A stretch of 64,000 bases of DNA, taken from Jatrophihabitans sp. GAS493 (GTDB lineage Bacteria > Actinomycetota > Actinomycetes > Mycobacteriales > Jatrophihabitantaceae). Below, piece by piece: positions 1 to 8,563 of the stretch (its first letter is position 1; each line of letters begins with the position of its first letter). The stretch is taken from assembly GCF_900230215.1 (NCBI RefSeq), contig NZ_LT907982.1, positions 496,001-560,000 on the forward strand. Direction: 5' to 3'. A program made the translations under genes and the position numbers. The notes under the pieces are model-generated. The model had not been told where the DNA came from. It searched no databases and saw nothing but the letters and a program-made list of their open reading frames with translations.

Positions 1-1
1 C

Positions 2-583
2 ACGACCGGTGCCGACAACGGCTACGCGATGTATCTGGCCACGCAGTGCACCGACGCGCCGTGGCCGCAGAGCCAGCAGAAGCTGGACCAGGACAGTTAC
101 AAGCTGGTGAGCCAGGGTTACAACTACTTCACCTGGAGCAACGCCTGGTTCAACGGTCCCTGCGCGTACTGGAAGTTCCAGGCGAACCAGCCGGTGGACG
201 TCACCGGCGCGAAGGTCAAGACTCCGATCCTGATGATCGGCGAGACCTACGACGCCGCGACGCCGTTCGCCGGCAGTCTGGTCGTGCGCAAGCTCTTCCC
301 GACCGCCTCCCTGATCGAAGGCCTGGACGGGTCGACGCACGCGGGGTCGTTGTCGGGCGTGGCCTGCACGGACGACACGATTGCCACCTATCTGCTCACC
401 GGCGCGGTGCCACCACGCAAGAGCGGCAACCAGTCGGACAAGATCTGTCCGCCGGTGCCGCAGCCGACCCCGACCCCAGCGACGGCCGCGGCGGCGTCCT
501 CCGCGTCACGGGCCGGGACGGGCCGGGCGCAGGTGCTCGACCAGCTACGGGCGACGGTCGCATTCTCGGCCACCCACGGCTGA
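2..583 (+). CDS. Secreted alpha/beta hydrolase, TAP-like (C-terminal part)
   Basis: The reading frame is open from the window edge, so only the last 193 residues are visible and the nucleophile serine lies outside. The segment VKTPILMIGETYDAATP followed by a leucine-rich stretch and GSTHAGSLSG matches the C-terminal TAP-like domain of actinobacterial tripeptidyl-aminopeptidase/proteinase-type hydrolases: the Asp of ETYDAATP and the His of GSTHAG would be the acid and base of the triad. Two cysteines (ATQC, GPCAYW) suggest an extracytoplasmic protein with disulfides. A Pro/Thr/Ala-rich tail follows. This family is normally exported and cleaves N-terminal tripeptides or esters. Substrate unknown; family call fairly secure. 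Confidence 0.75.
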   Translation, partial: TTGADNGYAMYLATQCTDAPWPQSQQKLDQDSYKLVSQGYNYFTWSNAWFNGPCAYWKFQANQPVDVTGAKVKTPILMIGETYDAATPFAGSLVVRKLFPTASLIEGLDGSTHAGSLSGVACTDDTIATYLLTGAVPPRKSGNQSDKICPPVPQPTPTPATAAAASSASRAGTGRAQVLDQLRATVAFSATHG

Positions 584-680
584 TTCCCGGATTGGGCGGT
601 CGACAGTGGGTGTGGTGGATGCCGACGCCTACCGGTAACTCATTCGCGTGAGCGACCGGTACGGCGATCGGACGCCTGAG

Positions 681-768
681 CGGAGGGCGTGGGATTTGAA
701 CCCACGGTTGGGGATCACCCAACAACGGTTTTCAAGACCGTCGCACTCGGCCACTATGCGAGCCCTCC
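681..768 (-). tRNA. tRNA-Ser (anticodon UGA)
   Basis: On the minus strand the acceptor 5' half GGAGGGC pairs with GCCCTCC at 682-688, followed by a G discriminator. The anticodon arm is CGGTC-TTGAAAA-CCG with TGA in the loop. A long variable arm (TTGGGTGATCCCCAA) follows, as expected for a class II tRNA, then a T arm GTGGG-TTCAAAT-CCCAC. Total 88 nt. The 3' CCA is not encoded, unlike the tRNA-Leu further along. Confidence 0.95.
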
Positions 769-832
769 AAGTTGCCGGTCCAGCCTAGCCGACGGCGATC
801 GGGGCGGATTCCACCAGAAATTCTGCCGCCGC

Positions 833-863
833 TGTCGATCCGCCGCCACCTCACGCGTCGATA
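833..863 (+). promoter_or_regulatory. Candidate ECF42-type promoter of the DGPF/sigma operon
   Basis: TGTCGA at 833-838, a 17-nt spacer, then CGTCGATA at 856-863, about 45 nt upstream of the DGPF gene start. From memory, ECF42 sigma factors recognise a TGTCGA-type -35 and a CG(A/T)C-type -10 in front of their own DGPF operons, so this would be an autoregulated promoter. Seen: the two motifs and the spacing. Inferred: the function. Confidence 0.45.
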
Positions 864-908
864 CTGTGTGAGGCCCCAAAAAAGCGGGCCGCGACGAAAG
901 GACAGCCC

Positions 909-1262
909 ATGTCGCAGTACCTCATCCTGATCTTCGGAGACGAAGCCGAGTACGCCGCCGCCGACGAGCAGACCACCAAGGAGATCCACGCCGGGCACGG
1001 CGAATTCGCCGACATCGCCGGGGCCGCCATGGTCGGCGGCAACGCGCTGTACCCGACCGCCACCGCCACCTCGATCCGTAAGGGAGCCGATGGCGAGTTC
1101 ACCGTCACCGACGGCCCCTTCGCCGAGATCAAGGAGGCGCTCGGCGGCTACTACCTGGTCGAGGCGGAGGACCTCGACGCGGCCATCGCGCTGGCCAAGG
1201 CCGTTCCGGCACCGTGGGGCGGTGTCGAAGTTCGCCCGATTCAGGTAATCGATATGTCGTGA
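909..1262 (+). CDS. YCII/DGPF domain protein
   Basis: A 117-residue protein of the YCII-related (DGPF) family, recognised by VTDGPFAEIKEALGGYYLVEA around residues 65-85. The ATG is preceded by AAAGGA eight bases upstream. These small ferredoxin-fold proteins form the conserved upstream partner of ECF42 sigma factors in actinobacteria; no enzymatic activity is firmly established for them. The stop codon overlaps the GTG start of the sigma-factor gene (GTGA), so the two are translationally coupled. Family call secure; role in controlling the sigma factor is inference. Confidence 0.9.
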   Translation: MSQYLILIFGDEAEYAAADEQTTKEIHAGHGEFADIAGAAMVGGNALYPTATATSIRKGADGEFTVTDGPFAEIKEALGGYYLVEAEDLDAAIALAKAVPAPWGGVEVRPIQVIDMS

Positions 1263-2590
1263 CCGGTTCGGCTACGGTCACGGCCGCAGTCGCGGACGCG
1301 CACCGTCGCGAGTGGGCCTTCGTGCTCGCCGCGACCGTGCGCGTCACCCGCGATCTGGACCTCGCCGAGGAGTGCGTCCAGGACGCCTACGCCAAGGCTC
1401 TGGACACCTGGGGAGCGCGCGGTGTCCCGGCCAACCCCGGCGCCTGGCTGACCACGGTGGCTCGACGCCGGGCCCTGGACGTGCTGCGCCGCGACTCGCT
1501 GTGGCGCCGGGCGGTACCGCTGCTCATCGAGGAGGCGGGGGCAGCCGGCGATCACATCGGCGATGATCGTGACGAGATCCCGGACGACCGGCTGCGCCTC
1601 ATCTGCACCTGCTGCCACCCGGCCCTCTCGCCGGAGGCGCAGGTGGCCCTGACGCTGCGCCTGGTCGGCGGCCTGAGCACGCCGGAGGTGGCCCGCGCCT
1701 TCCTGGTGAGCGAGTCGACGATGGCCGCCCGCATCACCCGGGCCAAGAAGAAGATCAGCGGCGCCGGCATCCCCTACCGCATCCCGGACGTGCATGAACT
1801 GCCGAGCCGGATCAGCGCCGTCCTCGAGGTCATCCACCTCGTCTTCACCGCCGGACACACTGCGGCCGCGGGCGAGCAGCTACAGCGCAGTGACCTCTGC
1901 GAGCGGGCCATCGATCTCGCCCGCATGCTGCACTCGCTGCAGCCGAAGAACGGCGAGGCGACCGGCCTGCTCGCCCTCCTGCTGCTCACCGACTCGCGAC
2001 GGGAGACCCGACTCGACGCCGACGGCCGGCTGGTTCTGCTGGCCGATCAGGACCGCACCCGGTGGGACCGAGCGGAGATCACCGAGGGCCTGGCGCTGGT
2101 GCCCGTCGCCCTGCGAGCCAAGTCCAACACCAAGGCCAAGTCCAAGACCAAGGCCAAGTCCAAGACCAAGACCAAGTCCAAGACCAAGTCCAAGACCAAT
2201 GGCGACGGCTATCTCCCCGGACGCTTCGCCCTGCAGGCGGCGATCGCCGCCGTTCACGCTCAGGCCGCCTCCTCGCCGCAGACCAATTGGGAGGAGATCA
2301 TCGGCCTCTACGACGTGCTCCTGCAGGTCTGGCCGACCCCGGTCGTCGCCCTCAACCGCGCCGCGGCGATCGGCCTGGGGCGTGGACCCGCGGCCGGCCT
2401 GGCCGCCGTCGATGACTTGACGGTGGAGCCGCAGCTGGCCAGCTACCCGTACCTGGCCGCGGCCCGGGCCGACTTCCTGCGCCAACTCGGATGCGCGGAC
2501 GAGGCCCGCACCGCCTACACCGAGGCGGTCATGCTCACCGACAACGATGTGGAACGGGCCTTCCTCGCCGGCCGCCTCGCCGCGCTCTAG
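1259..2590 (+). CDS. ECF42-type RNA polymerase sigma factor with C-terminal extension
   Basis: The GTG at 1259 overlaps the preceding stop and gives a 443-residue protein. An upstream in-frame start at 1214 lies inside the DGPF gene and is less likely. Sigma region 2 is visible in FVLAATVRVTRDLDLAEECV and region 4 in GGLSTPEVARAFLVSESTMA with following ARITRAKKKI. The long C-terminal extension is typical of the ECF42 group (TPR-like), which has no anti-sigma gene and is thought to be regulated through this extension. Oddity: residues 288-314 are an almost pure Lys/Thr/Ser tract made by a DNA tandem repeat, placed between the two halves of the extension. Family call strong. Confidence 0.9.
   Translation: MTGSATVTAAVADAHRREWAFVLAATVRVTRDLDLAEECVQDAYAKALDTWGARGVPANPGAWLTTVARRRALDVLRRDSLWRRAVPLLIEEAGAAGDHIGDDRDEIPDDRLRLICTCCHPALSPEAQVALTLRLVGGLSTPEVARAFLVSESTMAARITRAKKKISGAGIPYRIPDVHELPSRISAVLEVIHLVFTAGHTAAAGEQLQRSDLCERAIDLARMLHSLQPKNGEATGLLALLLLTDSRRETRLDADGRLVLLADQDRTRWDRAEITEGLALVPVALRAKSNTKAKSKTKAKSKTKTKSKTKSKTNGDGYLPGRFALQAAIAAVHAQAASSPQTNWEEIIGLYDVLLQVWPTPVVALNRAAAIGLGRGPAAGLAAVDDLTVEPQLASYPYLAAARADFLRQLGCADEARTAYTEAVMLTDNDVERAFLAGRLAAL
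2120..2200 (+). repeat. Short tandem repeat coding a Lys-rich linker in the sigma factor
   Basis: Repeats of AAGTCCAAGACCAAG-like units produce alternating KSKTKAKSKTK residues 288-314 of the ECF42 protein. The reading frame is kept. Copy number is likely to vary between strains by replication slippage. Confidence 0.85.
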
Positions 2591-2594
2591 CCCG

Positions 2595-3914
2595 CTAGCT
2601 GAAGGCCCGCGGCTGGCCGGTCGCCTCCAGTACCGACAACCAGAGATCACCGTCGGGGTCCACCGTGTTGCGGGTGCTCACCACCAGCTCGATCGGCAGG
2701 TGCACGAAGCGACCGTGCCAGCGCCCCACGACCATGGCCGTGTACCCGGCCATCGCCGCGTGCACCGCGTTGTGGGCCAGCCGCAGGCAGTAGACGCTGT
2801 CGAACGGGTTCGGCGGGATGCTCCGGATCGCGTACGAGGGGTTCACGTAACGCAGATTCATCTCCAGCCCGGCTTTGCGAAAATGCGCCGCGATCCGCTC
2901 CTGCATCAGCAGCCCGATGTCGTGCAGGCGGGCGTTGCCGGAGGCGTCGGTCTCCGAACCGCGACCGGCCAGCAGTTCCTGCCCGGCTCCCTCGGCCAGA
3001 ATCACCACCGCGTGCCCGCGGGCCTCCACCCGTCGCCGCAGCTGGGCCAGGAACCCCTCCTCCCCCTCCAGCCGGAACGGGATCTCCGGGATGAGCACGA
3101 AGTCGGCGTCATTCTTGGCCAGCGCCGCGTAGCAGGCGATGAAGCCGGAGTGGCGACCCATCAGCTTCACCAGCCCGACCCCGTTCGGCGCCGCCCGGGC
3201 CTCGACCGTGGCGGCTCGGATCGACTCGGTGGCCCGTCCGAATGCGGTCTGAAAACCGAAGCTGCGGTCGATGTAGGGGATGTCGTTGTCGATCGTCTTC
3301 GGAACCCCGACGACCGAGATGGTGAGACCCCGGGCGGCGATGACGTCGGCGATGGCCAGCGCCCCGCGCAGCGACCCGTCACCGCCGATGACGAAGAGCA
3401 TCGAGATCCCGTCGGCCACCAGCCGGTCGACCATCGCCCCCGGATCCTGCGCGCCGCGCGACGAGCCGAGGATGGTGCCGCCGATCTCGTTGATGTCGCG
3501 CACCACGTCCGGGGTGAGCCGCATCGGCTCCCGCCCGATCAGCCCGGCGAACCCGTTGCGGTAACCGATGATGTCGCTGACCCCGTAGTGCAGGGACAGC
3601 TGCAGGACGATGCCCCGGATGACGTCGTTGAGGCCCGGGCAGAGACCACCGCAGGTGACGATCGCGGCCCGGGCACCGGCGCCGAAGAAGATCTTGCGGC
3701 GCGGCCCGCCGGGCTCATAGGTCGGGAGCTCGCTGGCGCTCACCCGCCGGGCAGTGGCCGCCACCAGGGTGTCGTCGACCAGCACCCGGTCGGTCTCGTC
3801 GACCCAGTGATAAGAGGCCTTGCGGTCGCTGAGCATCGCCAACAGCGGGGAGTCGATCGTCGCCGGCCCGAGGGTGCGAACGGCCAGATCGATGTTGGGA
3901 ACAGTCATAGCCAT
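2595..3914 (-). CDS. 6-phosphofructokinase (long, plant/PPi-like clade)
   Basis: A 439-residue phosphofructokinase. Visible motifs: GGLCPGLNDVIRGI (nucleotide-binding start), GSSRGAQD, IGGDGSLRGAL, GVPKTIDNDIPYIDRSFGF, LMGRHSGFIACYAALA and NPFDSVYC. It phosphorylates fructose 6-phosphate in glycolysis. The donor is informative: glycine is kept in GGDGS (ATP-type), while lysine occupies the PKTIDND position (usual in PPi-type and plant-like ATP enzymes). From what is known of the superfamily this G/K combination goes with ATP use, but that is inference. Start ATG 3914 has GGGA four bases upstream; ATG 3908 is an alternative. Its stop lies only 4 bp from that of the sigma gene (convergent). Confidence 0.9.
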   Translation of the reverse strand: MAMTVPNIDLAVRTLGPATIDSPLLAMLSDRKASYHWVDETDRVLVDDTLVAATARRVSASELPTYEPGGPRRKIFFGAGARAAIVTCGGLCPGLNDVIRGIVLQLSLHYGVSDIIGYRNGFAGLIGREPMRLTPDVVRDINEIGGTILGSSRGAQDPGAMVDRLVADGISMLFVIGGDGSLRGALAIADVIAARGLTISVVGVPKTIDNDIPYIDRSFGFQTAFGRATESIRAATVEARAAPNGVGLVKLMGRHSGFIACYAALAKNDADFVLIPEIPFRLEGEEGFLAQLRRRVEARGHAVVILAEGAGQELLAGRGSETDASGNARLHDIGLLMQERIAAHFRKAGLEMNLRYVNPSYAIRSIPPNPFDSVYCLRLAHNAVHAAMAGYTAMVVGRWHGRFVHLPIELVVSTRNTVDPDGDLWLSVLEATGQPRAFS

Positions 3915-3969
3915 ATGATCCCGTAGCTATGTTTCCAGACACTGCAGTCTTGGCTACGCGCTAGTAGGA

Positions 3970-5439
3970 ATGCGGGCAGAATTGACGATCGAGCTCAAGA
4001 CCGTAGCCGGCCGCGGCGTCCTCGCGGCCACCATCCTCGGCGCGGGCATGTCGTTTCTGGACAGCACAGTCGTCAACGTCGCGACCCGGCAGATCGGCCT
4101 CGACTTCCACGCCAGCTTCGCCGCGCTGCAGTGGGTGCTGAACAGTTACATGCTCACGCTGGCCAGCCTCATCCTGCTCGGTGGATCCCTCGGCGACCGC
4201 CTGGGCCGGCGGCGCATCTACCTCATCGGCGTCATCTGGTTCGCCTCCGCCTCGATCCTCTGCGCGGTGAGCTGGAACATCGAGTCGCTCATCGCCGCCC
4301 GGGCCCTGCAGGGGGTCGGCGGCGCGCTGCTGACCCCGGGCAGTCTGGCCATCATCTCGGCCGCGTTCGTGCAACGGGACCGGGCCGCTGCGGTCGGCGT
4401 CTGGTCCGGCCTGACCGGAGTCAGCTCGGCCTTCGGACCGATCCTCGGCGGTTGGCTGGTCCAGGACGTCTCCTGGCGCTGGGCCTTCGCCATCAACGCA
4501 CCGCTGGCCGTCGCCGTCGTGATCCTCGGGCTGCGTTACGTTCCGGAGAGCCGAGCCGAACATCTGGCCAAGCACCTGGACATCGTCGGCACCGTCCTGG
4601 TCTGCCTCGGCCTGGGCGGACTCACCTACGGCCTGATCCACGCCGGCGCCGGCTGGGACAGCACCGCGGTCGTCAGCGTGGTTGGCGGCGCCGCCATCTT
4701 CGTCGTCTTCGTCCGGCACGAGGCGCGTACCCCCGGTCCGTTGGTGCCCCTGGATCTGTTCAAGAACCGGACCTTCACCGGCACCAACATCATGACGTTC
4801 TTCACCTACGGCGCGCTGGGTGCCCTCTTCACCGTGCTGGTGCTGCACCTTCAGATCGTCGCCGGCTATGGCGCCTTCGCGGCCGGCATCTCCACCCTGC
4901 CGATCACCCTGGCGCTGCTGATCCTCTCCCGCCGCTCGGGCGCGCTGGCCAGCCGGATCGGTCCCCGCCCGCAGCTGATCGGCGGACCGCTGGTCGCCGC
5001 GGTCGGGATGGCGTTGATGCTTCGCATCGACCAGACCCACAACTCCTACCTGCTGGACGTCCTGCCGGCGGTCACCGTCTTCGGCATCGGAATGGCGATC
5101 CTGGTCGCCCCCCTCACCGCGACTGTGATGGCCGCCGCGCCGTCGGACGAGGTCGGAATCGCCTCCGGGGTGAACAACGCGGTGGCCCGGGCCGCGTCGC
5201 TGCTGGCCGTCGCCATCCTGCCCGGGCTGGGCGGCCTGCACGGCGAGAACTACCGGATCCCCGAGGACATGCTGCACGGCTTCCGAGTGGTCACGGTCTG
5301 CTGCGTGCTGCTGCTGCTCATCTCAGCCGCGGTCGTGGCGCTGACGGTGAGCGGCACCCCGCTGGCGTCGCGGTCGGTGCCGGCGACGGGCGGAACCGAT
5401 GGTGGCGGTGTTGCGGATTTCGGCGACGCCACCGCATGA
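3970..5439 (+). CDS. MFS drug exporter, DHA2 (14-TM) family
   Basis: 489 residues, with the DHA2 signature MSFLDSTVVNVATRQIG in TM1, LGGSLGDRLGRRRIYLIG between TM2 and TM3, and LTGVSSAFGPILGGWL (motif C of antiporters) in TM5. Predicted 14-helix proton-coupled exporter of the EmrB/QacA type in the cytoplasmic membrane; substrate unknown. Divergent from the phosphofructokinase with only 55 bp between them, and AGGA sits directly before the ATG. The TGA stop overlaps a run of possible ATG starts of the next gene (DUF2630), so the two are probably co-transcribed. Confidence 0.88.
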   Translation: MRAELTIELKTVAGRGVLAATILGAGMSFLDSTVVNVATRQIGLDFHASFAALQWVLNSYMLTLASLILLGGSLGDRLGRRRIYLIGVIWFASASILCAVSWNIESLIAARALQGVGGALLTPGSLAIISAAFVQRDRAAAVGVWSGLTGVSSAFGPILGGWLVQDVSWRWAFAINAPLAVAVVILGLRYVPESRAEHLAKHLDIVGTVLVCLGLGGLTYGLIHAGAGWDSTAVVSVVGGAAIFVVFVRHEARTPGPLVPLDLFKNRTFTGTNIMTFFTYGALGALFTVLVLHLQIVAGYGAFAAGISTLPITLALLILSRRSGALASRIGPRPQLIGGPLVAAVGMALMLRIDQTHNSYLLDVLPAVTVFGIGMAILVAPLTATVMAAAPSDEVGIASGVNNAVARAASLLAVAILPGLGGLHGENYRIPEDMLHGFRVVTVCCVLLLLISAAVVALTVSGTPLASRSVPATGGTDGGGVADFGDATA

Positions 5440-5447
5440 TGATGGGC

Positions 5448-5690
5448 ATGGACGACAAGACGATTCTCGATCACATCCACGCACTGGTAGCCGAAGAGAA
5501 GGATCTTCGTTCATCGCACGCCGGTCACGGCCTCGGCGGTGAGGGGCGTCAGCGCCTGCAGCACCTGGAGGAGCAGCTCGACCAGGCCTGGGACCTGCTT
5601 CGGCAGCGCCGGGCCAAGGTGGAGATCAACGAGGACCCGAGCACTGCTCAGCAGCGGGACGTCCACGAGGTCGAGAGCTACCTGAATTAG
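5448..5690 (+). CDS. DUF2630 family protein
   Basis: An 80-residue protein starting MDDKTILDHIHALVAEEKDL and ending in EDPSTAQQRDVHEVESYLN, with HLEEQLDQAWDLLRQRRAK in the middle: the pattern of DUF2630, small, charged, mostly helical actinobacterial proteins of unknown function. Four in-frame ATGs (5436, 5439, 5442, 5448) overlap or follow the MFS stop; 5448 gives the usual family N-terminus MDDK. Function unknown. Confidence 0.85.
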   Translation: MDDKTILDHIHALVAEEKDLRSSHAGHGLGGEGRQRLQHLEEQLDQAWDLLRQRRAKVEINEDPSTAQQRDVHEVESYLN

Positions 5691-5716
5691 CCGGGAATTA
5701 GCCGGGAATTAACCGG
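5684..5716 (+). repeat. Three 11-bp tandem repeats over the DUF2630 stop codon
   Basis: Units GAATTAGCCGG (5684-5694), GAATTAGCCGG (5695-5705) and GAATTAACCGG (5706-5716). The first unit contains the TAG stop, so the duplication copies the gene's 3' end into the spacer. Confidence 0.85.
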
Positions 5717-5741
5717 TAACTAGCTCGGAACGAGCCGCCCG

Positions 5742-7004
5742 CTAACCGATCCGGACTTCGCGGCGCCCGGTCGGGGCGAAGGTGTCGTCGATGATCCGGC
5801 ATGCGTTCTCGACGCCGTCCTCGGCCTGCAGCCAGCTCCCCACCAGCGCCGACTTCTCCCGGATGGAGCGGTCCGAGGTGGCCACCCGCAGCCGACGGGC
5901 GAGGCGATCGGCGTCCAGATCCTTCATCGGCGCCGGCGCCGGCCCGACGCCGAGCTCGGTGACTTTGTTGCCCCAGAACGGCTGATCGCCGAAGAAGGGG
6001 CAGACCACGCTGGGCACACCGGCCCGCAGCGCGGTGGCCGTGGTTCCGGCGCCACCGTGGTGAACGGTGGCGGCCATCTGCGGGAAGAGCATCGCGTGGT
6101 CGACCTCGTCCACGAAATACACGGTGTCGCCGGTGTGGTTCCAGCGGGGCAGCCCCTGCACCACTCCGCGGAGTCCAGTGCGGTGGAGGGCGGCCCGCAC
6201 CACGTCAGCCAGGATCCGCGGCTCGCTCGCCGTCATGCTGCCGAAGCCGACGTAGACCGGCGGCGGACCGGTGTCCAGAAACTCGGCCAGCGACGGCTCC
6301 AACGGCCGGCCGTCCGAGCGCAGCCAGAATCCGGTCATGTGCACATTCGCCGGCCAGTCGAGCGGGCGGGGCACGACCACCGAACTCACTCCGCAGAGCA
6401 TCGGGACCGCCGCCGCCCGGTCGTAGTGGAACGTACTGCGGCGCAGCGGCGCCAGCCCGAGCACCGAGCGGCGCAGCCGGTTGGTCATCCGGGCCAGCGC
6501 GGCCCAGGTGAGTCCCTCGATCAGCGCGAAGGTAGCTCGGTTAGCCGTGCCACCGAGGTTCCTCGCCGTGATCACCGGGTTGGCGAAGGCACCCGTCGGC
6601 TCACTGGGTTGGAACTGCAGGATTCCGTGCGGGATGCCGTAGCGCTCGGCGATGTGCCGGCCGCAGCCGCCCATCGCCGGCGCCAGGATGAGCTCGGCAT
6701 CCTCGCAGGCGGCCTCCATCTCGCTGAGCGTCCGCTCCGCCAGTGGTTCGATCACGTTACGTATGCCGCGCACGAAACCCAGCGCGCCGCCGGCGAGCAT
6801 CGCCTGACCCTCCTCCGACTCCACCATCTCCTGCGGATCGAAGGAGATCGGCACATGAGTCAACCCAACTCCCCGAACAACATGCGCATACCGTTCCGAC
6901 GCCAGCACAGTGACGTCGTGCCCACGCTGCATGAGTCCTTCAGCAAGCGCGACGCATGGTTGGGTATCGCCGCGCGAACCAAGCGCAGCCAGAACTATTC
7001 TCAT
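5742..7004 (-). CDS. Glycosyltransferase family 1 (UGT/MGT-like)
   Basis: 420 residues. N-terminal MRIVLAALGSRGDTQPCVALAEGL is the acceptor-domain start of the sterol/macrolide glucosyltransferase family. The donor domain shows VYVGFGSMTASEP and, near residue 330, the nucleotide-sugar signature [18 protein letters not shown] followed by PFFGDQPFWGNKV. It should transfer a sugar from an NDP- or UDP-sugar to a hydrophobic acceptor such as a sterol, polyketide or lipid. ATG overlaps the TGA of the upstream exporter gene (ATGA), and a GGGGG run lies four bases upstream. Last gene of a three-gene coupled operon with an exporter and a secreted esterase. Acceptor unknown. Confidence 0.9.
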   Translation of the reverse strand: MRIVLAALGSRGDTQPCVALAEGLMQRGHDVTVLASERYAHVVRGVGLTHVPISFDPQEMVESEEGQAMLAGGALGFVRGIRNVIEPLAERTLSEMEAACEDAELILAPAMGGCGRHIAERYGIPHGILQFQPSEPTGAFANPVITARNLGGTANRATFALIEGLTWAALARMTNRLRRSVLGLAPLRRSTFHYDRAAAVPMLCGVSSVVVPRPLDWPANVHMTGFWLRSDGRPLEPSLAEFLDTGPPPVYVGFGSMTASEPRILADVVRAALHRTGLRGVVQGLPRWNHTGDTVYFVDEVDHAMLFPQMAATVHHGGAGTTATALRAGVPSVVCPFFGDQPFWGNKVTELGVGPAPAPMKDLDADRLARRLRVATSDRSIREKSALVGSWLQAEDGVENACRIIDDTFAPTGRREVRIG

Positions 7005-8563
7005 GAATCCCCCTCTTCGCTCTGATAGATCTCACTTGTCGGGCCGGCGGCCGAGACGAGCACCAGCGGATGGGACTGCATCGCCTGACCGGTTCGAAGT
7101 TCGACGTCATCCAGCAACCGGCGATGACGTCCGGACGTATCTGACACTGTGCGCAGGTGCTTCGGAACATGGCGCATCGTCACCAGCGCGACGACGGCTC
7201 CGACGAGCGTGAGCAGGGCCCCCACCTGCAGCCCGCGTTCATACCCCCCGACAAAGGCATCCGAGGCGGAAGACCCTTGCTCCACAAGGGAATTCTGCCG
7301 TCCGAGCAGTACAGCCCCGGTAAGGACGATGCCGAACACGCCGGCGATCTCCTTGGCTGCGGTGAGGACGGCCGAAGCCATCCCCGCACTCACCTCGGGA
7401 ACGACGGTGAGGGCGGCCGAGGTGAGGGGAATGGACAGGGCCGATCCGACCCCGACCAGGATCAGCGCGGGCAGCAGATCGAGGTAGACCCCCGACGAGC
7501 CGACCGTGGAGACCCAGAAGAGACCGATCGCCACCATCAGCAGCCCGGCGGCGACGGTGAGGTCGGTGCCCAGCATCGCGACGATCCGCCCGACGAAGGG
7601 CACCACCAGCACCAGGACCACGGCCAGCGGGATGAAGGCCGCCCCGGCCTGGGTGGGCGAGTAACCCATGATGTTCTGCAGGAAGAGCGAGGTGAAGAAG
7701 AAGACTCCGTTGATCCCCAGACCCCAGAGGAACTGCGCGACGGTGGCCCCGCTGAAGAGGCGGTTACGGAAGAGGGCAACGTCGATGAGCGGGTCGTCGG
7801 TGTGAAACTCGGCGTAGATGAACGCGATGACGCAGAGCACCGCGACCGCGAATGCGAAGAGGATCGGCTGGGAGTTCCAGCCCTGCACCCCGCCTTCGAT
7901 GAGCGCCCAGGTGAGCCCGCTCAGGGCCAGCCCGGAGAGCACCAGGCCAGGCACGTCCATCGGCCCGTCCGGGTTGGCCGGCGGTGCCTTCGGCAGCCCG
8001 ATCGCGGCGATCAGCACAGTGACGGCGACGACCGGAACGTTGAGGAAGAAGATCCAGCTCCAGTGGAAGTACTCGGCGATCGCCCCGCCGACGAGTGGAC
8101 CGAGGGCCAGCGCGCAGGCGGCCGACGCGGTCGCCATGCCGGCCCCGAGGACGCGCTCACGCGACGTCGCATCGGAGGCCAGGATGGCGAGCGTCGCCGG
8201 CAGGGCCAGCGCGCCACCGACGCCCTGCACGGCCCGAGTGGCGATCAGCACGCCGGCGTTGGGGGCCAGTCCCGCCAGGAGCGAGCTGGTACCGAACACC
8301 AGCATGCCGATCATGAAGATGCGCCGCCGGCCGAACCGGTCGGTGAGCTTCCCCCCGGCCAGCATCAAGCTGGCGAAGGAGAGGATGTAACTGGAGGCGA
8401 TCCATTCCAGATCGTTGGTGCTCAGCTGCAGCTCTCGCTGCATCACCGGGAGAGCTACGTTGACGACCGTATTGTCGAGCGCCGTAATGAACGTAGCCAG
8501 GGAGATCGAGACGATGATGGTCGTAGAGGTCCATCGCCCCCGATCAGTGGTGGCCGAACTCAG
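7001..8563 (-). CDS. MFS exporter, DHA2 family, probable CTG start
   Basis: The conserved TM1 signature TALDNTVVNVALPVMQREL is encoded upstream of the first GTG (8446) and ATG (8443) in this frame, so those cannot be the true start. Back to the in-frame stop at 8678-8680 there is no ATG, GTG or TTG. A CTG at 8563-8561 overlaps the TGA of the esterase gene (CTGA) and has GGAG seven bases upstream, an ideal ribosome site; it gives 520 residues and a normal DHA2 N-terminus. Other motifs: GGKLTDRFGRRRIFMIG and LALGPLVGGAI. A 14-TM exporter between an antigen-85-like esterase and a glycosyltransferase, substrate unknown. Family certain; start codon likely but untested. Confidence 0.85.
   Translation of the reverse strand: MSSATTDRGRWTSTTIIVSISLATFITALDNTVVNVALPVMQRELQLSTNDLEWIASSYILSFASLMLAGGKLTDRFGRRRIFMIGMLVFGTSSLLAGLAPNAGVLIATRAVQGVGGALALPATLAILASDATSRERVLGAGMATASAACALALGPLVGGAIAEYFHWSWIFFLNVPVVAVTVLIAAIGLPKAPPANPDGPMDVPGLVLSGLALSGLTWALIEGGVQGWNSQPILFAFAVAVLCVIAFIYAEFHTDDPLIDVALFRNRLFSGATVAQFLWGLGINGVFFFTSLFLQNIMGYSPTQAGAAFIPLAVVLVLVVPFVGRIVAMLGTDLTVAAGLLMVAIGLFWVSTVGSSGVYLDLLPALILVGVGSALSIPLTSAALTVVPEVSAGMASAVLTAAKEIAGVFGIVLTGAVLLGRQNSLVEQGSSASDAFVGGYERGLQVGALLTLVGAVVALVTMRHVPKHLRTVSDTSGRHRRLLDDVELRTGQAMQSHPLVLVSAAGPTSEIYQSEEGDS

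Noticed and set aside
2547-3926. A 459-codon open frame on the plus strand opposite the phosphofructokinase, and similar long antisense frames at 3961-5277, 7157-8647 and 10574-11575
   Set aside because: Composition is Arg/Gly/Pro/Asp-rich with no motifs; they are by-products of high GC opposite well-recognised genes.
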